In this document: piece by piece, positions 8,521 through 17,218 of the stretch | How positions within the stretch are numbered: position 1 is the first letter of the stretch | Layout: each line of letters begins with the position of its first letter | Assembly: GCA_963840835.1 (NCBI GenBank) | Contig: CAWJAM010000007.1 | Span: 247,752-311,751 of the forward strand | DNA: 64,000 nucleotides | Direction: 5' to 3' | Source: Rubrobacter_D sp963840835 | Lineage (GTDB): Bacteria; Actinomycetota; Rubrobacteria; Rubrobacterales; Rubrobacteraceae | Notes under the pieces: generated by a model | What the model was told of the DNA's origin: nothing | Seen by the model: the letters and a program-made list of their open reading frames with translations, nothing else | Databases searched by the model: none | Made by a program: the position numbers and the translations under genes

Positions 8521-11500
8521 TCAGTTCGATGCCAGGAGCCGTTCGGCCTCACCGGGGGAGCGGGGACTGCACCAGTAGTTCCCCTGTCCGACGTCGCAGC
8601 CGAGTTTGCGAAGCTCCTCGAACTCCTCGCGGGTCTCCACGCCCTCGGCAACCACCTCGATGCCGAGGGCGTGCCCGAGATCGAGCACCGCCCGCACGAT
8701 GGCCAGATCCTTGCGATCCTTGTCCAGATTTTTCACGAGTACCCGGTCCAGCTTTAGCCGGTCCACGGGCAGGTACCTCAGGTACGACAGCGAGGAGTAT
8801 CCCACCCCGAAGTCGTCTATGGCTAGCTGTACACCGAGTTCCTTGAGGCGCCTGAGCATCCCTGTGCTCGATCCCCCGACCTCTACCAGTACGCTCTCTG
8901 TGATCTCCAGCGTGAGGCTTTCGGGGTCCAAGGCAGCCTGTCCTATGGCGTGCTCCATCTCGCTAACGAGTTCGGGGTAGCGGAGCTGGCGGGCGGAGAG
9001 ATTTACGGCCATGATCAGTGGAGTATCGCGGGGGTAGCGTTCCTGCCACTCCCTGGCGCGTCGGCAAGCCTCATCGAATACCCACCTACCCATCGGGACT
9101 ATCAGCCCCGTCTCCTCGGCCATGGGAATGAAATCCGAAGGGGTCAGCCGGCCGTGCTCCGGATGGTCCCACCTGATCAGAGCCTCCATCCCCACGATCT
9201 CGCCGGTCGGTATCGAGACCATTGGCTGGTAGACGACGGGCAACTGCTCGTGGGGAGCCTCCAGTGTCCGTCTGAGGTCGCCCTCCAACTCGAGACGACT
9301 CTTGGCTCGCTCATACATAGCCGGGTCGAACACCCTGAAATTCCCACCCTCTGCTTTGACCCTGTACATCGCCGTGTCGGCATCCCTGAGGAGGTCCTCC
9401 GGCGTCTTCGTGTGGGCGTCACCCAGACCGATGCCGATGCTGGCCGAGGCAATCAGCTCTCTACCCTCCATAAGAAACGGTCTTCCGAACTCTTCGGTGA
9501 TCCTCTCGGCCACCCGCTCTGCTCCTTCGGGACCCTCGATGTCCTCGAGGAGTACGACGAACTCGTCGCCCCCGAAACGAGCCAGGCAATCCTCAGGGCG
9601 AAGGCAGTGCTTGAGGCGCTGGGCCACAACAGTGAGGAGCAGGTCCCCGGCCTCGTGACCCAACGAGTCGTTTATGACCTTGAACTCGTCGAGGTCCATG
9701 AACAGCACCGCCACCTTCTGGCCCTTATTGTGCCTGGTGCGATCGAGGGCCTGCCGCAGGCGGTCCAGGAAGAGTTGGCGGTTCGGGAGGTCGGTAAGGT
9801 GGTCGTGGAAGGCCCGATGCTCTAACTGCTCCTCCAGTACCTTGCGGCCGGTTATGTCGTAGAAGACGCCTTGCCAGTAGAGGGGTTCGCCCACCTCGTC
9901 CTCGACCAGCACGGCCTCCTCGCGAACCCACACTACCGACCCGTCCTTGGCCAGTAGGCGGTACTCTTCGCTGAAAGGCTCGCCGTCACCAGCCTCGAAG
10001 CGCTCGTCGGCGGCCAGGATCCTATTCCTGTCACCGGGGTGCAGGCGCTCGGGCCACAACTTGCGTACCCTCCACTCCTCGGGTGTGTAGCCGAGCATCT
10101 GCTCTATCTGGGGGCTGGTGTAGAGAGACGTGTCCGGGTCATCTACCGGGTCTATGTAGGTAACAGCGGGTATCTGTTCCACCAGGGTACGATAACGTTG
10201 CTCCGCATCCCCGAGCGCCTTCTCGGCCCGCTTGCGCTCCGTTATGTCTATCTGGACACCGAGCCAGTAGAGGGGGCTACCTTCCTCGTCCCGCACAAGC
10301 GTCGCCTCGTCCCTGATCCACACCACGTGCCCGTCTTTGGCAAGCTGACGATACTCTATGACGAAGGGCTCTCCGGTTTCGTTGGTGCGCAGGTCCTCGG
10401 CAAGGACCCTCTCCCTGTCCTCGGGGTGCAGGGTCCTTGCCCAGAGATCCGGCGTCGAGGTGCACTCCTCGGGGGTGTAGCCCAAGACATCCGTCACCTG
10501 GGGGCTCACGTACACCGACTCGCCGTAGCGGCTTATCTCCTCCATGTAGGTGATGGCCGGTATCCGCTCGATCAGCGTACGGTATTTCTTCTCGGCCTCC
10601 CGAAGCCGCTCCTCGGCCTCCTTGCGTCTCGTGACATCCCTGGAGTTGATCACGTAACGACCCACGCCAGGCTCCCCGATCAGGTTAGAGCCAACCGACT
10701 CCAGCCAGCGCCAGGAGCCGTCCTTGTGGCGAAAGCGGTACTCCTCCGAAGGTCGTGCCTCCGGATCTTCCAGGCCCTCGTCAAAAGCCGCCTTCACCCT
10801 TCGCAGGTCGTCGGGGTGCACGTAGTCGAAGGCGCTCTTTCCGAGGAGTTCTACGGAGGAGTAACCGAGCATCCGCTCTATGGCGGGACTCTCGTAGCGG
10901 ACGATGCCGGTGGCCTCCATCAGCGTGACGAGGTCAGAGGCGTTCTGGGTAAGGGCACGGTAGCGTTCCTCGCTGTGGCGCACCCGGGCGTGGAGGAGCG
11001 CCCGGCTCAAGGCTACGCCCACGTGCTCGCACACGGCTACCATCACCCTCAGGTCGTCTTGCGTCAATTTCAGCCCGCCCGTGCACTCCATGTCGAGGCA
11101 ACCAATAACCTCGCCCTCATCGAAGAGCGGCACGCAGATCTCGGAGGTCACGCCCTCCTTGGCTCCTATAAAGTCGGGATCGGCGCTCACGTCTTCCACG
11201 AGCAAGGGATGCCCGGTGCGGACGGCCCGCCCACAGACGCCCTTCGTACGGGGAATCCGCCCGGTCGCCTCCCTGTGCCCGACCTGGTGCTCCAGCACCA
11301 GGTCTTCGCCTTCGAGCAAGTAGGCACCCAGCTGGGCGTGGCCGTAGGTCTCGACCACGGCCTCTACCGCACTGGAGAGGACGCTCGACACGTCCAGCTC
11401 GCGCGCCACGGCGGAGCGAACCCTGTGGAGAAGGGTCAACTCCCTCGACTGACTGCGGAAGCGCTCCTCGGACTCCTCCAGGACGGAGCGCAGCCACAGA

Positions 11501-11616
11501 TAATCTTCCCCCGGCGTCCCGCTGGCATGCGTGGGCCTATCGTCACCTCGGGGCGCATCGTTCGGTTGGTTATGCGGATTCGGAAGTTCCATCCCTACCA
11601 TCTTTTCATCGACCAC
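8521..11616 (-). CDS. GAF-PAS(x3)-GGDEF-EAL cyclic-di-GMP protein
   Basis: Predicted to make and/or break c-di-GMP in response to signals. 1031 residues: GAF about 60-205; three PAS/PAC modules about 215-335, 340-460 and 465-590 (each ending in DVTRRKEAE, DITERKRAE, DITGRK); GGDEF about 600-765 with intact FGGDEFVVL; EAL about 785-1030 with MEALIRW, NLSARQL and DDFGVGYSSLSYL. Both catalytic motifs are intact, so either activity is possible. No signal peptide or membrane segments: a cytosolic sensor. The start is uncertain: GTG 11616 or the internal ATG at 11601; neither has a strong ribosome site. A second, shorter relative is at 59837. Confidence 0.93.
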   Translation of the reverse strand: MVDEKMVGMELPNPHNQPNDAPRGDDRPTHASGTPGEDYLWLRSVLEESEERFRSQSRELTLLHRVRSAVARELDVSSVLSSAVEAVVETYGHAQLGAYLLEGEDLVLEHQVGHREATGRIPRTKGVCGRAVRTGHPLLVEDVSADPDFIGAKEGVTSEICVPLFDEGEVIGCLDMECTGGLKLTQDDLRVMVAVCEHVGVALSRALLHARVRHSEERYRALTQNASDLVTLMEATGIVRYESPAIERMLGYSSVELLGKSAFDYVHPDDLRRVKAAFDEGLEDPEARPSEEYRFRHKDGSWRWLESVGSNLIGEPGVGRYVINSRDVTRRKEAEERLREAEKKYRTLIERIPAITYMEEISRYGESVYVSPQVTDVLGYTPEECTSTPDLWARTLHPEDRERVLAEDLRTNETGEPFVIEYRQLAKDGHVVWIRDEATLVRDEEGSPLYWLGVQIDITERKRAEKALGDAEQRYRTLVEQIPAVTYIDPVDDPDTSLYTSPQIEQMLGYTPEEWRVRKLWPERLHPGDRNRILAADERFEAGDGEPFSEEYRLLAKDGSVVWVREEAVLVEDEVGEPLYWQGVFYDITGRKVLEEQLEHRAFHDHLTDLPNRQLFLDRLRQALDRTRHNKGQKVAVLFMDLDEFKVINDSLGHEAGDLLLTVVAQRLKHCLRPEDCLARFGGDEFVVLLEDIEGPEGAERVAERITEEFGRPFLMEGRELIASASIGIGLGDAHTKTPEDLLRDADTAMYRVKAEGGNFRVFDPAMYERAKSRLELEGDLRRTLEAPHEQLPVVYQPMVSIPTGEIVGMEALIRWDHPEHGRLTPSDFIPMAEETGLIVPMGRWVFDEACRRAREWQERYPRDTPLIMAVNLSARQLRYPELVSEMEHAIGQAALDPESLTLEITESVLVEVGGSSTGMLRRLKELGVQLAIDDFGVGYSSLSYLRYLPVDRLKLDRVLVKNLDKDRKDLAIVRAVLDLGHALGIEVVAEGVETREEFEELRKLGCDVGQGNYWCSPRSPGEAERLLASN

Positions 11617-11665
11617 CTGCCATCAGGAAACCCGAAGTATACCGGAGGCTCTTGCAACTCGACTG

Positions 11666-12241
11666 TCAACTTGCCAGAAAGAGAGACGCGAACCCCGCTC
11701 CCACCGCCGCACCCGCGAGCGTCTGCGGCAGGGTGTGCGCCCCGGTAACGACTCGCGACCAGACCAAGAGCGGCAGTACCAGCAGGAAAACTATGCCCAA
11801 CGGTCCAAGTATCACGAGTCCGGCGGCGGCGGCGTGCCCGGCGACGGTGCAGTGGGCGCTCGCTTTCCAAAGGAGCGTGATCAGGGCGACGGTAGCACTG
11901 GCCAATCCCATCGAAAGGGTCAGCAGGAAGAGGTCCTGCGGGGCGTCGAGCAGGACCAGAACCGCGAGCAGTATCACGAAGGCGGCGAGCAGGAACAGGG
12001 CCGGGGTGAGGCGTTCGGCGCGGGCGGAGATCCAGAAGTCCCCAACCCGCGAGCGCCGCCGCATCAAGACCACGTAGAAGGCCACGGCCGAAGCCGCGAT
12101 CAGCTCCAGCGCCAGGTAGAGAAGCCCACGAAAGACACCGGCCTCCGCGAGGGCGACGATGGCGTAGAGGGCCGTGAAGATGACGAATGGGTTGAGCGCG
12201 TTCGTCAGGGTTCGGGCGACCCTCTGAGGGCGGGCGGTCAT
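11666..12241 (-). CDS. PAP2-like membrane phosphatase
   Basis: 191-residue integral membrane protein with about six hydrophobic segments. PAP2 motifs are recognisable: an Arg-rich stretch (MRRRSRVGDFW), HCTVAGHAAAAG for the PSGH motif, and SRVVTGAHTLPQTLAGA for SRxxxxxHxxxD, where the usual Asp is Gln. Substrate unknown; lipid phosphates are typical of the family. I use ATG 12241 because TATTCT lies 7 nt upstream; the longer frame to 12277 would cross the divergent promoter. Transcribed away from the gene at 12261. Confidence 0.75.
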   Translation of the reverse strand: MTARPQRVARTLTNALNPFVIFTALYAIVALAEAGVFRGLLYLALELIAASAVAFYVVLMRRRSRVGDFWISARAERLTPALFLLAAFVILLAVLVLLDAPQDLFLLTLSMGLASATVALITLLWKASAHCTVAGHAAAAGLVILGPLGIVFLLVLPLLVWSRVVTGAHTLPQTLAGAAVGAGFASLFLAS

Positions 12242-12260
12242 GGTGGGTAGAATAGAGATC
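12242..12260. promoter_or_regulatory. 19-bp bidirectional leaderless promoter core
   Basis: The gap between two divergent ATGs (12241 minus, 12261 plus) contains TAGAAT on the plus strand (12248-12253) and TATTCT on the minus strand (12254-12249). Each is followed by exactly 7 nt and then ATG. No ribosome site fits in either direction. Confidence 0.65.
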
Positions 12261-13058
12261 ATGCAACGTTCGCGCACACCCGATACTAGAGACGAGGAAA
12301 ACCTGACGCTGTGGTACGAGATGGGACGCCTCTACGCGGAGTCGGGGGGTGGCGCGCAGCGGGCCACGAAGCTCGGCTTCGCGAGCGTCTGTGCCACCGG
12401 AGCGCTAGTGCTGCTCTCCGCGCCCGTGTTCGGCACGGCGTGGGCCGGTCCCTTCGCCGCCGCCATCCCCGTGGCGGCAGGGCTGCTCTCGGGCGGTACT
12501 CTGTTCCTGTGGCAGCGGTCGAAGCTGCGGCGGCGCACGGACGTCCTCAGGGGGCTGCTCGCGGAGCGCGGGCTCGACGCGGGGCGTCCTGCGAGGGACG
12601 GGCTTGGTGCGTATTACGACGCGCAGCTCATCTTGCTGAGGAGTGAGTACGAGTACCTGCGGGGCGCCGGCAAGTCCGCCCGGCTCCTCGAAGAGTCGTT
12701 CGGCTTCGCCCCGGAGGACCCGTTCGAGACGGGGCCCCTGAACGTGGCCCCCGACACGCCGGAGATGGAGGCCTTGCGCGGGCGGTGGGAGCAGAGGATC
12801 TACTCGAGGAAGCAGCACGGGATGGAGCCGCCCGCGTTGGGTCCACACGAAGAACTCTCCTGCCGCGCCTTCCCCAGGGAGATGACTGTGCCCGCGGAGC
12901 TCTCTATGAGGCGGGCCTACCTGGGCATCTCGCGGCGGCTGATCCTGGAGCGTTACGGGGCAAACCCAGGGAGAGAGCCGGGCCTCATACCCGGGGCTCT
13001 GCGGCAGAGGGTCGAGCGGGACCTCCGCGAGTACGAGGTCCTCTCTAGGAGGCTATAG
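12261..13058 (+). CDS. Hypothetical protein with two membrane segments
   Basis: 265 residues, not recognised. Residues about 35-80 contain two hydrophobic segments (LGFASVCATGALVLL, then AAAIPVAAGLLSGGTLFLW), followed by a charged cytosolic region rich in Arg and Glu. Start ATG 12261 is 7 nt after TAGAAT, implying a leaderless message; the frame is open further left to 12240. Its 3' end overlaps that of the convergent Yip1 gene by 14 bases. Confidence 0.75.
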   Translation: MQRSRTPDTRDEENLTLWYEMGRLYAESGGGAQRATKLGFASVCATGALVLLSAPVFGTAWAGPFAAAIPVAAGLLSGGTLFLWQRSKLRRRTDVLRGLLAERGLDAGRPARDGLGAYYDAQLILLRSEYEYLRGAGKSARLLEESFGFAPEDPFETGPLNVAPDTPEMEALRGRWEQRIYSRKQHGMEPPALGPHEELSCRAFPREMTVPAELSMRRAYLGISRRLILERYGANPGREPGLIPGALRQRVERDLREYEVLSRRL

Positions 13059-13626
13059 CGGCGGTGGTGAGCCAGATCAGGATCGTCGCGACGGGCACGA
13101 AGCCCGTAAGGGCCGTGACTACGGTGGTGAGGAAAGACGTCTTGTAGACGCTCTGAATGCCTATACCCATCAACACCATCAGGGCGTAGGTGAAGGCGAA
13201 GGCACCGAGTATGGGTACCCACGCGAACACCAGGGCGGCGGCGGCGTAGGCCGCCATGCGGTAGATCTCCGTAAAGCCCGAGACCCGCCCGACGAACGTT
13301 CTGATGGAGAGAAGATAGACCCCAGCCACCACGCCGACCCCGACGGGCGAGAGCACGGCGAAGAGCACGGCGCCGACGAGCGCCGCCCGAAGGTCCCCGG
13401 CGTCGAGGTCGCCGAAGAAGAGGTTCGAGGCCAGGGCGACCGCGGCGCCGAGGATGCCGGCGACCGCGCCGACCAGCAAGACGAAGACCGCTGGCTCCTT
13501 CAAGGGTCCCTCCACCTTGAAGTTCAGGTAAAAACTTCTCGGGGAGAACAGGACGGTCCTTATCACCTCAGCCGCGCTCGCGAGCGGACGCTGCAGGTCG
13601 AATTCTGGGGCTTTTTCGGTATGCAC
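13045..13626 (-). CDS. Yip1-domain membrane protein
   Basis: 193 residues with about five membrane segments. Begins near LASAAEVIRTVLFSPRSFYL, then a Yip1-type core (KEPAVFVLLVGAVAGILGAA; RMAAYAAAALVFAWVPILG; ALMVLMGIGIQSVYKTS). Bacterial Yip1 proteins have no agreed function. The GTG at 13626 lies exactly 7 nt after TATAAT (13639-13634), so the transcript is probably leaderless; the longer frame to 13665 would include that box. Confidence 0.8.
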   Translation of the reverse strand: MHTEKAPEFDLQRPLASAAEVIRTVLFSPRSFYLNFKVEGPLKEPAVFVLLVGAVAGILGAAVALASNLFFGDLDAGDLRAALVGAVLFAVLSPVGVGVVAGVYLLSIRTFVGRVSGFTEIYRMAAYAAAALVFAWVPILGAFAFTYALMVLMGIGIQSVYKTSFLTTVVTALTGFVPVATILIWLTTAAIAS

Positions 13627-13633
13627 GAGCAAG

Positions 13634-13639
13634 ATTATA
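13634..13639 (-). promoter_or_regulatory. Consensus -10 (TATAAT) for the Yip1 gene
   Basis: TATAAT followed by CTTGCTC and the GTG start. Perfect hexamer; no clear -35. Confidence 0.65.
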
Positions 13640-13727
13640 CAGCGCGTTCCATACGCGCTTGCCAAATCGCTCCCCGAAACTTAGACTTAAGATCCTCGAA
13701 GATGGTGGCGAAGAGGTGCCGCGCGGG

Positions 13728-14243
13728 ATGTTCAAACTCTACCTAACCTCGATACTGGTGGCCGAGGTAGTCGCCCTTGCGGCGCTCGCGTTCCTGACGC
13801 CGGACGTAGCCCTGTTCCTGGTACCCGTAGTCCCGCTGACGCTCGTCGTGGCTTTCATCATGCACCGCAGGTTCGGCGGCCCGGTCCGCCACCTGGGCCG
13901 GCTCTCACCCGAGGCGATCGCGGGCTACAGGTCCAGGGTCTCCCCCTCAGACTCTCCGGAGGCGCTCTCCCGCGCCATCGTAGAGCGGGCCAAGGAGATA
14001 CAGCGCTCCCTCGAAGAGTCGCCCGCAGACGAGATCCGCGTCGAGATGTGTGCCATCGGCTACAGGGCCTGCGCGAACGACATGATCACCCTGACCCATC
14101 TCACCAACGAAGTCCTCCCCAACGCCTCCCTACTCAAGCGTCTCAGACTCCGCCGCGGCCGCAAGAGGGCCATCGACGCCCTCTCGGAAGCCAGAAAGGC
14201 CCTCCCGCCAGGCGCCTTGCGCGCCACACCGCAAGAGAAATAG
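13728..14243 (+). CDS. Hypothetical membrane-anchored protein
   Basis: 171 residues, not recognised. Two N-terminal membrane segments (LYLTSILVAEVVALAALAF and a second through ALFLVPVVPLTLVVAF) precede a soluble alpha-helical part with a Cys pair (EMCAIGYRACAND). The start is uncertain: ATG 13728 gives a short charged lead before the first membrane segment; GTG 13716 and TTG 13659 are in frame. Divergent from the Yip1 gene. Confidence 0.6.
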   Translation: MFKLYLTSILVAEVVALAALAFLTPDVALFLVPVVPLTLVVAFIMHRRFGGPVRHLGRLSPEAIAGYRSRVSPSDSPEALSRAIVERAKEIQRSLEESPADEIRVEMCAIGYRACANDMITLTHLTNEVLPNASLLKRLRLRRGRKRAIDALSEARKALPPGALRATPQEK

Positions 14244-14374
14244 GTTTCAGGCATCAGCTTCTTTGCAGTTCGCGGACCTGTTAGCACGTGACACGCGCGG
14301 TCTTTCGCTCGTGGAAGCCGATCCGCTCCGTCCACTAGCTCACGTGCATTTACCTGATGCCTGTAGCCTGAGAC
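14243..14374. repeat. Gap bounded by inverted CAGGCATCAG words
   Basis: TTTCAGGCATCAG (from 14245) faces CTGATGCCTGTAGCCTGAG (14353-14371) across about 95 bases. No gene is visible between. Similar words occur at 53.67-53.88 kb. Confidence 0.6.
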
Positions 14375-14617
14375 CTAAACCGCAACTATCTCGCGCACTT
14401 CTGGCACTTCGCGTCGGATGAGGCTCTCGATAGCGTAGACGAAGTCGAGTTGCGAGAGCGGGCATCCCTTGCAGGCTCCGAGCATCTGGATGCTGACGGC
14501 GCCTTTCTTCTCGTCGCAAGCGACGATCCTGGCGTCTCCCCCGTCGGCCCGTAGCGCCGGACGGACCTTGTCCAGCGCCTTCTCTACCCTGTCGTGCATG
14601 TTCAGCTGCTTCTGCAT
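14375..14617 (-). CDS. NifU C-terminal domain protein (Fe-S scaffold type)
   Basis: 80 residues, only the C-terminal NifU domain: KVRPALRADGGDARIV, then GACKGCPLSQLDFVYAIE with the CxxC pair that carries a transient Fe-S cluster. Such stand-alone domains act in cluster assembly or delivery. ATG 14617 is 8 nt after TATAAT (14631-14626), again without a ribosome site. Stand-alone gene, divergent from the M24 peptidase. Confidence 0.9.
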   Translation of the reverse strand: MQKQLNMHDRVEKALDKVRPALRADGGDARIVACDEKKGAVSIQMLGACKGCPLSQLDFVYAIESLIRREVPEVREIVAV

Positions 14618-14625
14618 GTTTGTCG

Positions 14626-14631
14626 ATTATA
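14626..14631 (-). promoter_or_regulatory. Consensus -10 (TATAAT) for the NifU-domain gene
   Basis: TATAAT followed by 8 nt and ATG 14617. No TTGACA-like -35 at usual spacing. Confidence 0.6.
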
Positions 14632-14662
14632 TCTGGTCGTGGAGGCGGGTTTCGTCCGGTAG

Positions 14663-14668
14663 TAGAAT
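14663..14668 (+). promoter_or_regulatory. Candidate -10 (TAGAAT) for the M24 peptidase gene
   Basis: TAGAAT about 40 nt before the start chosen for the peptidase, leaving room for its GGAAGGA ribosome site. The -35 is not clear. Confidence 0.45.
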
Positions 14669-14710
14669 GGGGCGCCTGAGCGGACCTGTTTATCGGGAAG
14701 GATGTTGTTC

Positions 14711-15874
14711 ATGAACAAGGACGAAGGGCGAACCCTTCTGGTCATCGGGGCGCCCGAGCACGACGCCGACGCATATCACCTCTCGGGGTTTCTGGCACCC
14801 GACCCTGTGATCTGCTTGCGCGTGGCCGGCAAGACCTGCCTGGCAGTCTCGTCCCTGGAATACGGACGGGCCGAGAAGGAGGCTCCCGTTGACCGGCTGC
14901 TCTCCTACGACGAGTTGGGGATAGTCAAACTCGCCCGCGAGCTGAAGAGCGGCGCCAGAGCGTACGCCGCGGCCGTCGCCACCCTCATCGAAGATCTCGG
15001 CGCGTCGGGCTCCCCCGTCTCCGTGCCGGCGGACTTCGGCGTCGTCTACGCCGACGAGCTGCGCGCCCGAGGCGTCACCATCGCACCCGACGGCAAGCTC
15101 TTCGACGGCCTGCGCCGCGCGAAGACGGAACAGGAGATCTCCAACATCCAGAAGACTCAAGAAGCAGTCGAGGCCGCCTGCGCCCACGCTGTAGGTATTC
15201 TGGAGGAAGCCGGTATAGGGGAAGACGATACCCTACAGTGGCGCGGCGAGACCCTGACGAGCGAGCAACTGCGCGCGGAGATAGATGTAGAGCTACTCAG
15301 GCGCGGCTGCGCCGCTGACGGTACGATCGTCGCCGGGGGTCCCCAGGGGGCCGACCCGCATGAGCGCGGCCACGGACCCCTCAAGGCCGGGGAGTCGATC
15401 ATCGTGGACATCTTCCCCATCGACCTCTCGACCCGCTACTACTCGGACATGACCCGCACCTTCGTCAAAGGCGAACCGAACGAGGGCCTGCAGGAGATGT
15501 ACGACGCGGTCCTGCAGAGCCAGGAGGCGGCCCTCTCCATGGTAAAGGCCGGCGTCAACGGCAAGGACATCCACAACAAGGTCGCCGAGGTGTTGCACGA
15601 GGCCGGCTACAAGACGAACGTCCACGACCAGGAGGAAGGCAAGCCGCTCACGGAGGGCTTCTTCCACGGCACGGGGCACGGGGTGGGGCTGGAGCTCCAC
15701 GAGGCTCCCCGCGTCTCCCTGGCCGACGACGAGCTGATTGCTGGTGATGTCATCTCTGTAGAGCCGGGCGTCTACGACCCGAAGATCGGCGGCGTCCGCA
15801 TGGAGGACCTCGTCGTCGTCACAGAAGACGGATGCCGCAACCTGACCAACTTCCCGAAGCGGTTCCGCGTCTAG
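14711..15874 (+). CDS. M24 family metallopeptidase (Xaa-Pro aminopeptidase-like)
   Basis: Cytosolic aminopeptidase of the creatinase/Xaa-Pro type, 387 residues. N-terminal creatinase-like domain about 1-130; catalytic pita-bread domain after that. Metal ligands visible: IVDIFPID and YYSDMTRTF (two Asp), FHGTGHGVGLELHEAP (His), ISVEPGVYDPKIGG (Glu) and VRMEDLVVV (Glu). ATG 14711 is preferred over ATG 14702 because GGAAGGA (14696-14702) is 8 nt before it. Specific substrate cannot be told. Confidence 0.9.
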   Translation: MNKDEGRTLLVIGAPEHDADAYHLSGFLAPDPVICLRVAGKTCLAVSSLEYGRAEKEAPVDRLLSYDELGIVKLARELKSGARAYAAAVATLIEDLGASGSPVSVPADFGVVYADELRARGVTIAPDGKLFDGLRRAKTEQEISNIQKTQEAVEAACAHAVGILEEAGIGEDDTLQWRGETLTSEQLRAEIDVELLRRGCAADGTIVAGGPQGADPHERGHGPLKAGESIIVDIFPIDLSTRYYSDMTRTFVKGEPNEGLQEMYDAVLQSQEAALSMVKAGVNGKDIHNKVAEVLHEAGYKTNVHDQEEGKPLTEGFFHGTGHGVGLELHEAPRVSLADDELIAGDVISVEPGVYDPKIGGVRMEDLVVVTEDGCRNLTNFPKRFRV

Positions 15875-15882
15875 AGCATCTG

Positions 15883-15908
15883 ATCGACCCGCGAAGTGCG
15901 TGGTCGAT
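15883..15908 (+). terminator. Stem-loop after the M24 peptidase gene
   Basis: ATCGACC and GGTCGAT pair around an inner CGC/GCG stem, 9 nt after the stop. No T-run follows, so the terminator role is tentative. Confidence 0.45.
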
Positions 15909-15988
15909 GAAACAAAACACCCGGCGGTTCGTAACCACAGGTGAGAAGAGATACCTAAGGATTATCGAGTATCCTCGGAGGTTCGAGA

Positions 15989-17215
15989 GTGGCGACCAGT
16001 AACGTAGGCGGTCAGGGTCGGATGTGGCTGGCGCTCATCCTGGGGATCGCAGCGGTCCTCGCGGTGGGGGGAGCGCTGGCGGGTTTGAGGGCCATGGCGG
16101 CGTCGGCCACGCCGGAGAAGCTCTCGAACGAGGAGCTGCTCTCGAAGGTGGCCATGGCACCCGAGAAGGCTCCCGATTTCAGCGCCACCCTTACCGTCGA
16201 GCAGAGCCTGATCCCCGCGCAGCTCCTCGAGGCCGCGGGGCAGGAGAGCGGCTTCGCGGCCTCAGGTCCCAGGACCGCCCGCGTCTGGTATGGCGGACCG
16301 GACAGGCTTCGCGCCGAGCTGCAGGGCGAGAACGGAGACAGGATCTTCGTGCACGATGGCGAGAGGGCCTGGGCCTACGACGGCGTCACCAACACCGTCA
16401 AGACCGGCGAGCGGCCATCTGAGCCTCAGGCTTCCGGACAGCCTGACGCGGAGACTCCGCCGGGTCCCGCGGAGATAAACAGGATGCTGGCTGAACTCGC
16501 CCCGACGAGCGAGCTGACCCAGGGGCCGCCTGTCCGCTACGCCGGCCGCGAAGCTTACGTCCTGACGCTCAGCCCTAGAGAAGAGGACGCCACGCTAGTA
16601 GACCGCGGACGCGCCTTGATAGACTCCGAGACCTTCCTGCCCCTGGAGCTCTCCCTGTACGCCCAGGGAAGGCCTGATCCCGTCTTCTCCTGGCGGGTCT
16701 CGGACCTGGACGTTGGACCCGTCCCGGCCGAACGCTTCACCTTCCAGGTCCCGCCAGGTGCCAGGGTCGTCCCCTTCGATGGGGAAAACGAAGAGCGCCC
16801 CGAGTCAGAGATGCCTTCCGGCGCGCAGCCCAAGGAAGTAGAGACCGTGGCCGAAGCCCAGAGGCGCGTGGACTTCGAGATCAGGGAGCTCGCGAACCCT
16901 CCGGGCGGACGCGAGTTGACAGACGTGTACCTCAAGGGCGCAGACGGCGTGGTCCTCACCTACGGCTCGGGATGGGGCACAGTGATCCTGGCCCAGGGGC
17001 CGCAAAAAGCTGGCGCATCCGTACCCCAGCCGGGAGCAGCGGGCGACGGCGATCTCGCGCTCCCGACCGTGGATCTCGGTGGTGAAGTCGGGGCTACTGA
17101 ACTCTCGACCCCCGTCGGCACGGGGCTGCACTGGAGCGCGGGCGGGGTCTCCTACCTGCTAGCCGGCAGCGTCCCTGCCTCGGAACTGGAGCGCGCAGCC
17201 CGGGAGCTCCGCTAG
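15989..17215 (+). CDS. LolA/MucB-like envelope protein, single membrane anchor
   Basis: 408 residues. One N-terminal membrane segment (WLALILGIAAVLAVGGALAG) anchors an extracytoplasmic domain resembling LolA/RseB-type half-barrels (ARVWYGGPDRLRAEL, DRIFVHDGERAWAYD, RYAGREAYVLTLSP, ALIDSETFLPLELSLY), followed by a second domain of the DUF4367 type (ELANPPGGRELTDVYL to GVSYLLAGSVPASELERAAR). GTG 15989 has GGAGG 8 nt upstream. First gene of a three-gene operon with an ABC ATPase and permease; a lipid- or envelope-stress-linked export role is inferred from family and context. Confidence 0.75.
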   Translation: MATSNVGGQGRMWLALILGIAAVLAVGGALAGLRAMAASATPEKLSNEELLSKVAMAPEKAPDFSATLTVEQSLIPAQLLEAAGQESGFAASGPRTARVWYGGPDRLRAELQGENGDRIFVHDGERAWAYDGVTNTVKTGERPSEPQASGQPDAETPPGPAEINRMLAELAPTSELTQGPPVRYAGREAYVLTLSPREEDATLVDRGRALIDSETFLPLELSLYAQGRPDPVFSWRVSDLDVGPVPAERFTFQVPPGARVVPFDGENEERPESEMPSGAQPKEVETVAEAQRRVDFEIRELANPPGGRELTDVYLKGADGVVLTYGSGWGTVILAQGPQKAGASVPQPGAAGDGDLALPTVDLGGEVGATELSTPVGTGLHWSAGGVSYLLAGSVPASELERAARELR

Positions 17216-17218
17216 GCC

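Noticed and set aside
10039..11748. 569-codon open frame antisense to the GGDEF-EAL gene
   Set aside because: Same shadow effect; the minus-strand gene has clear domains over the same bases.
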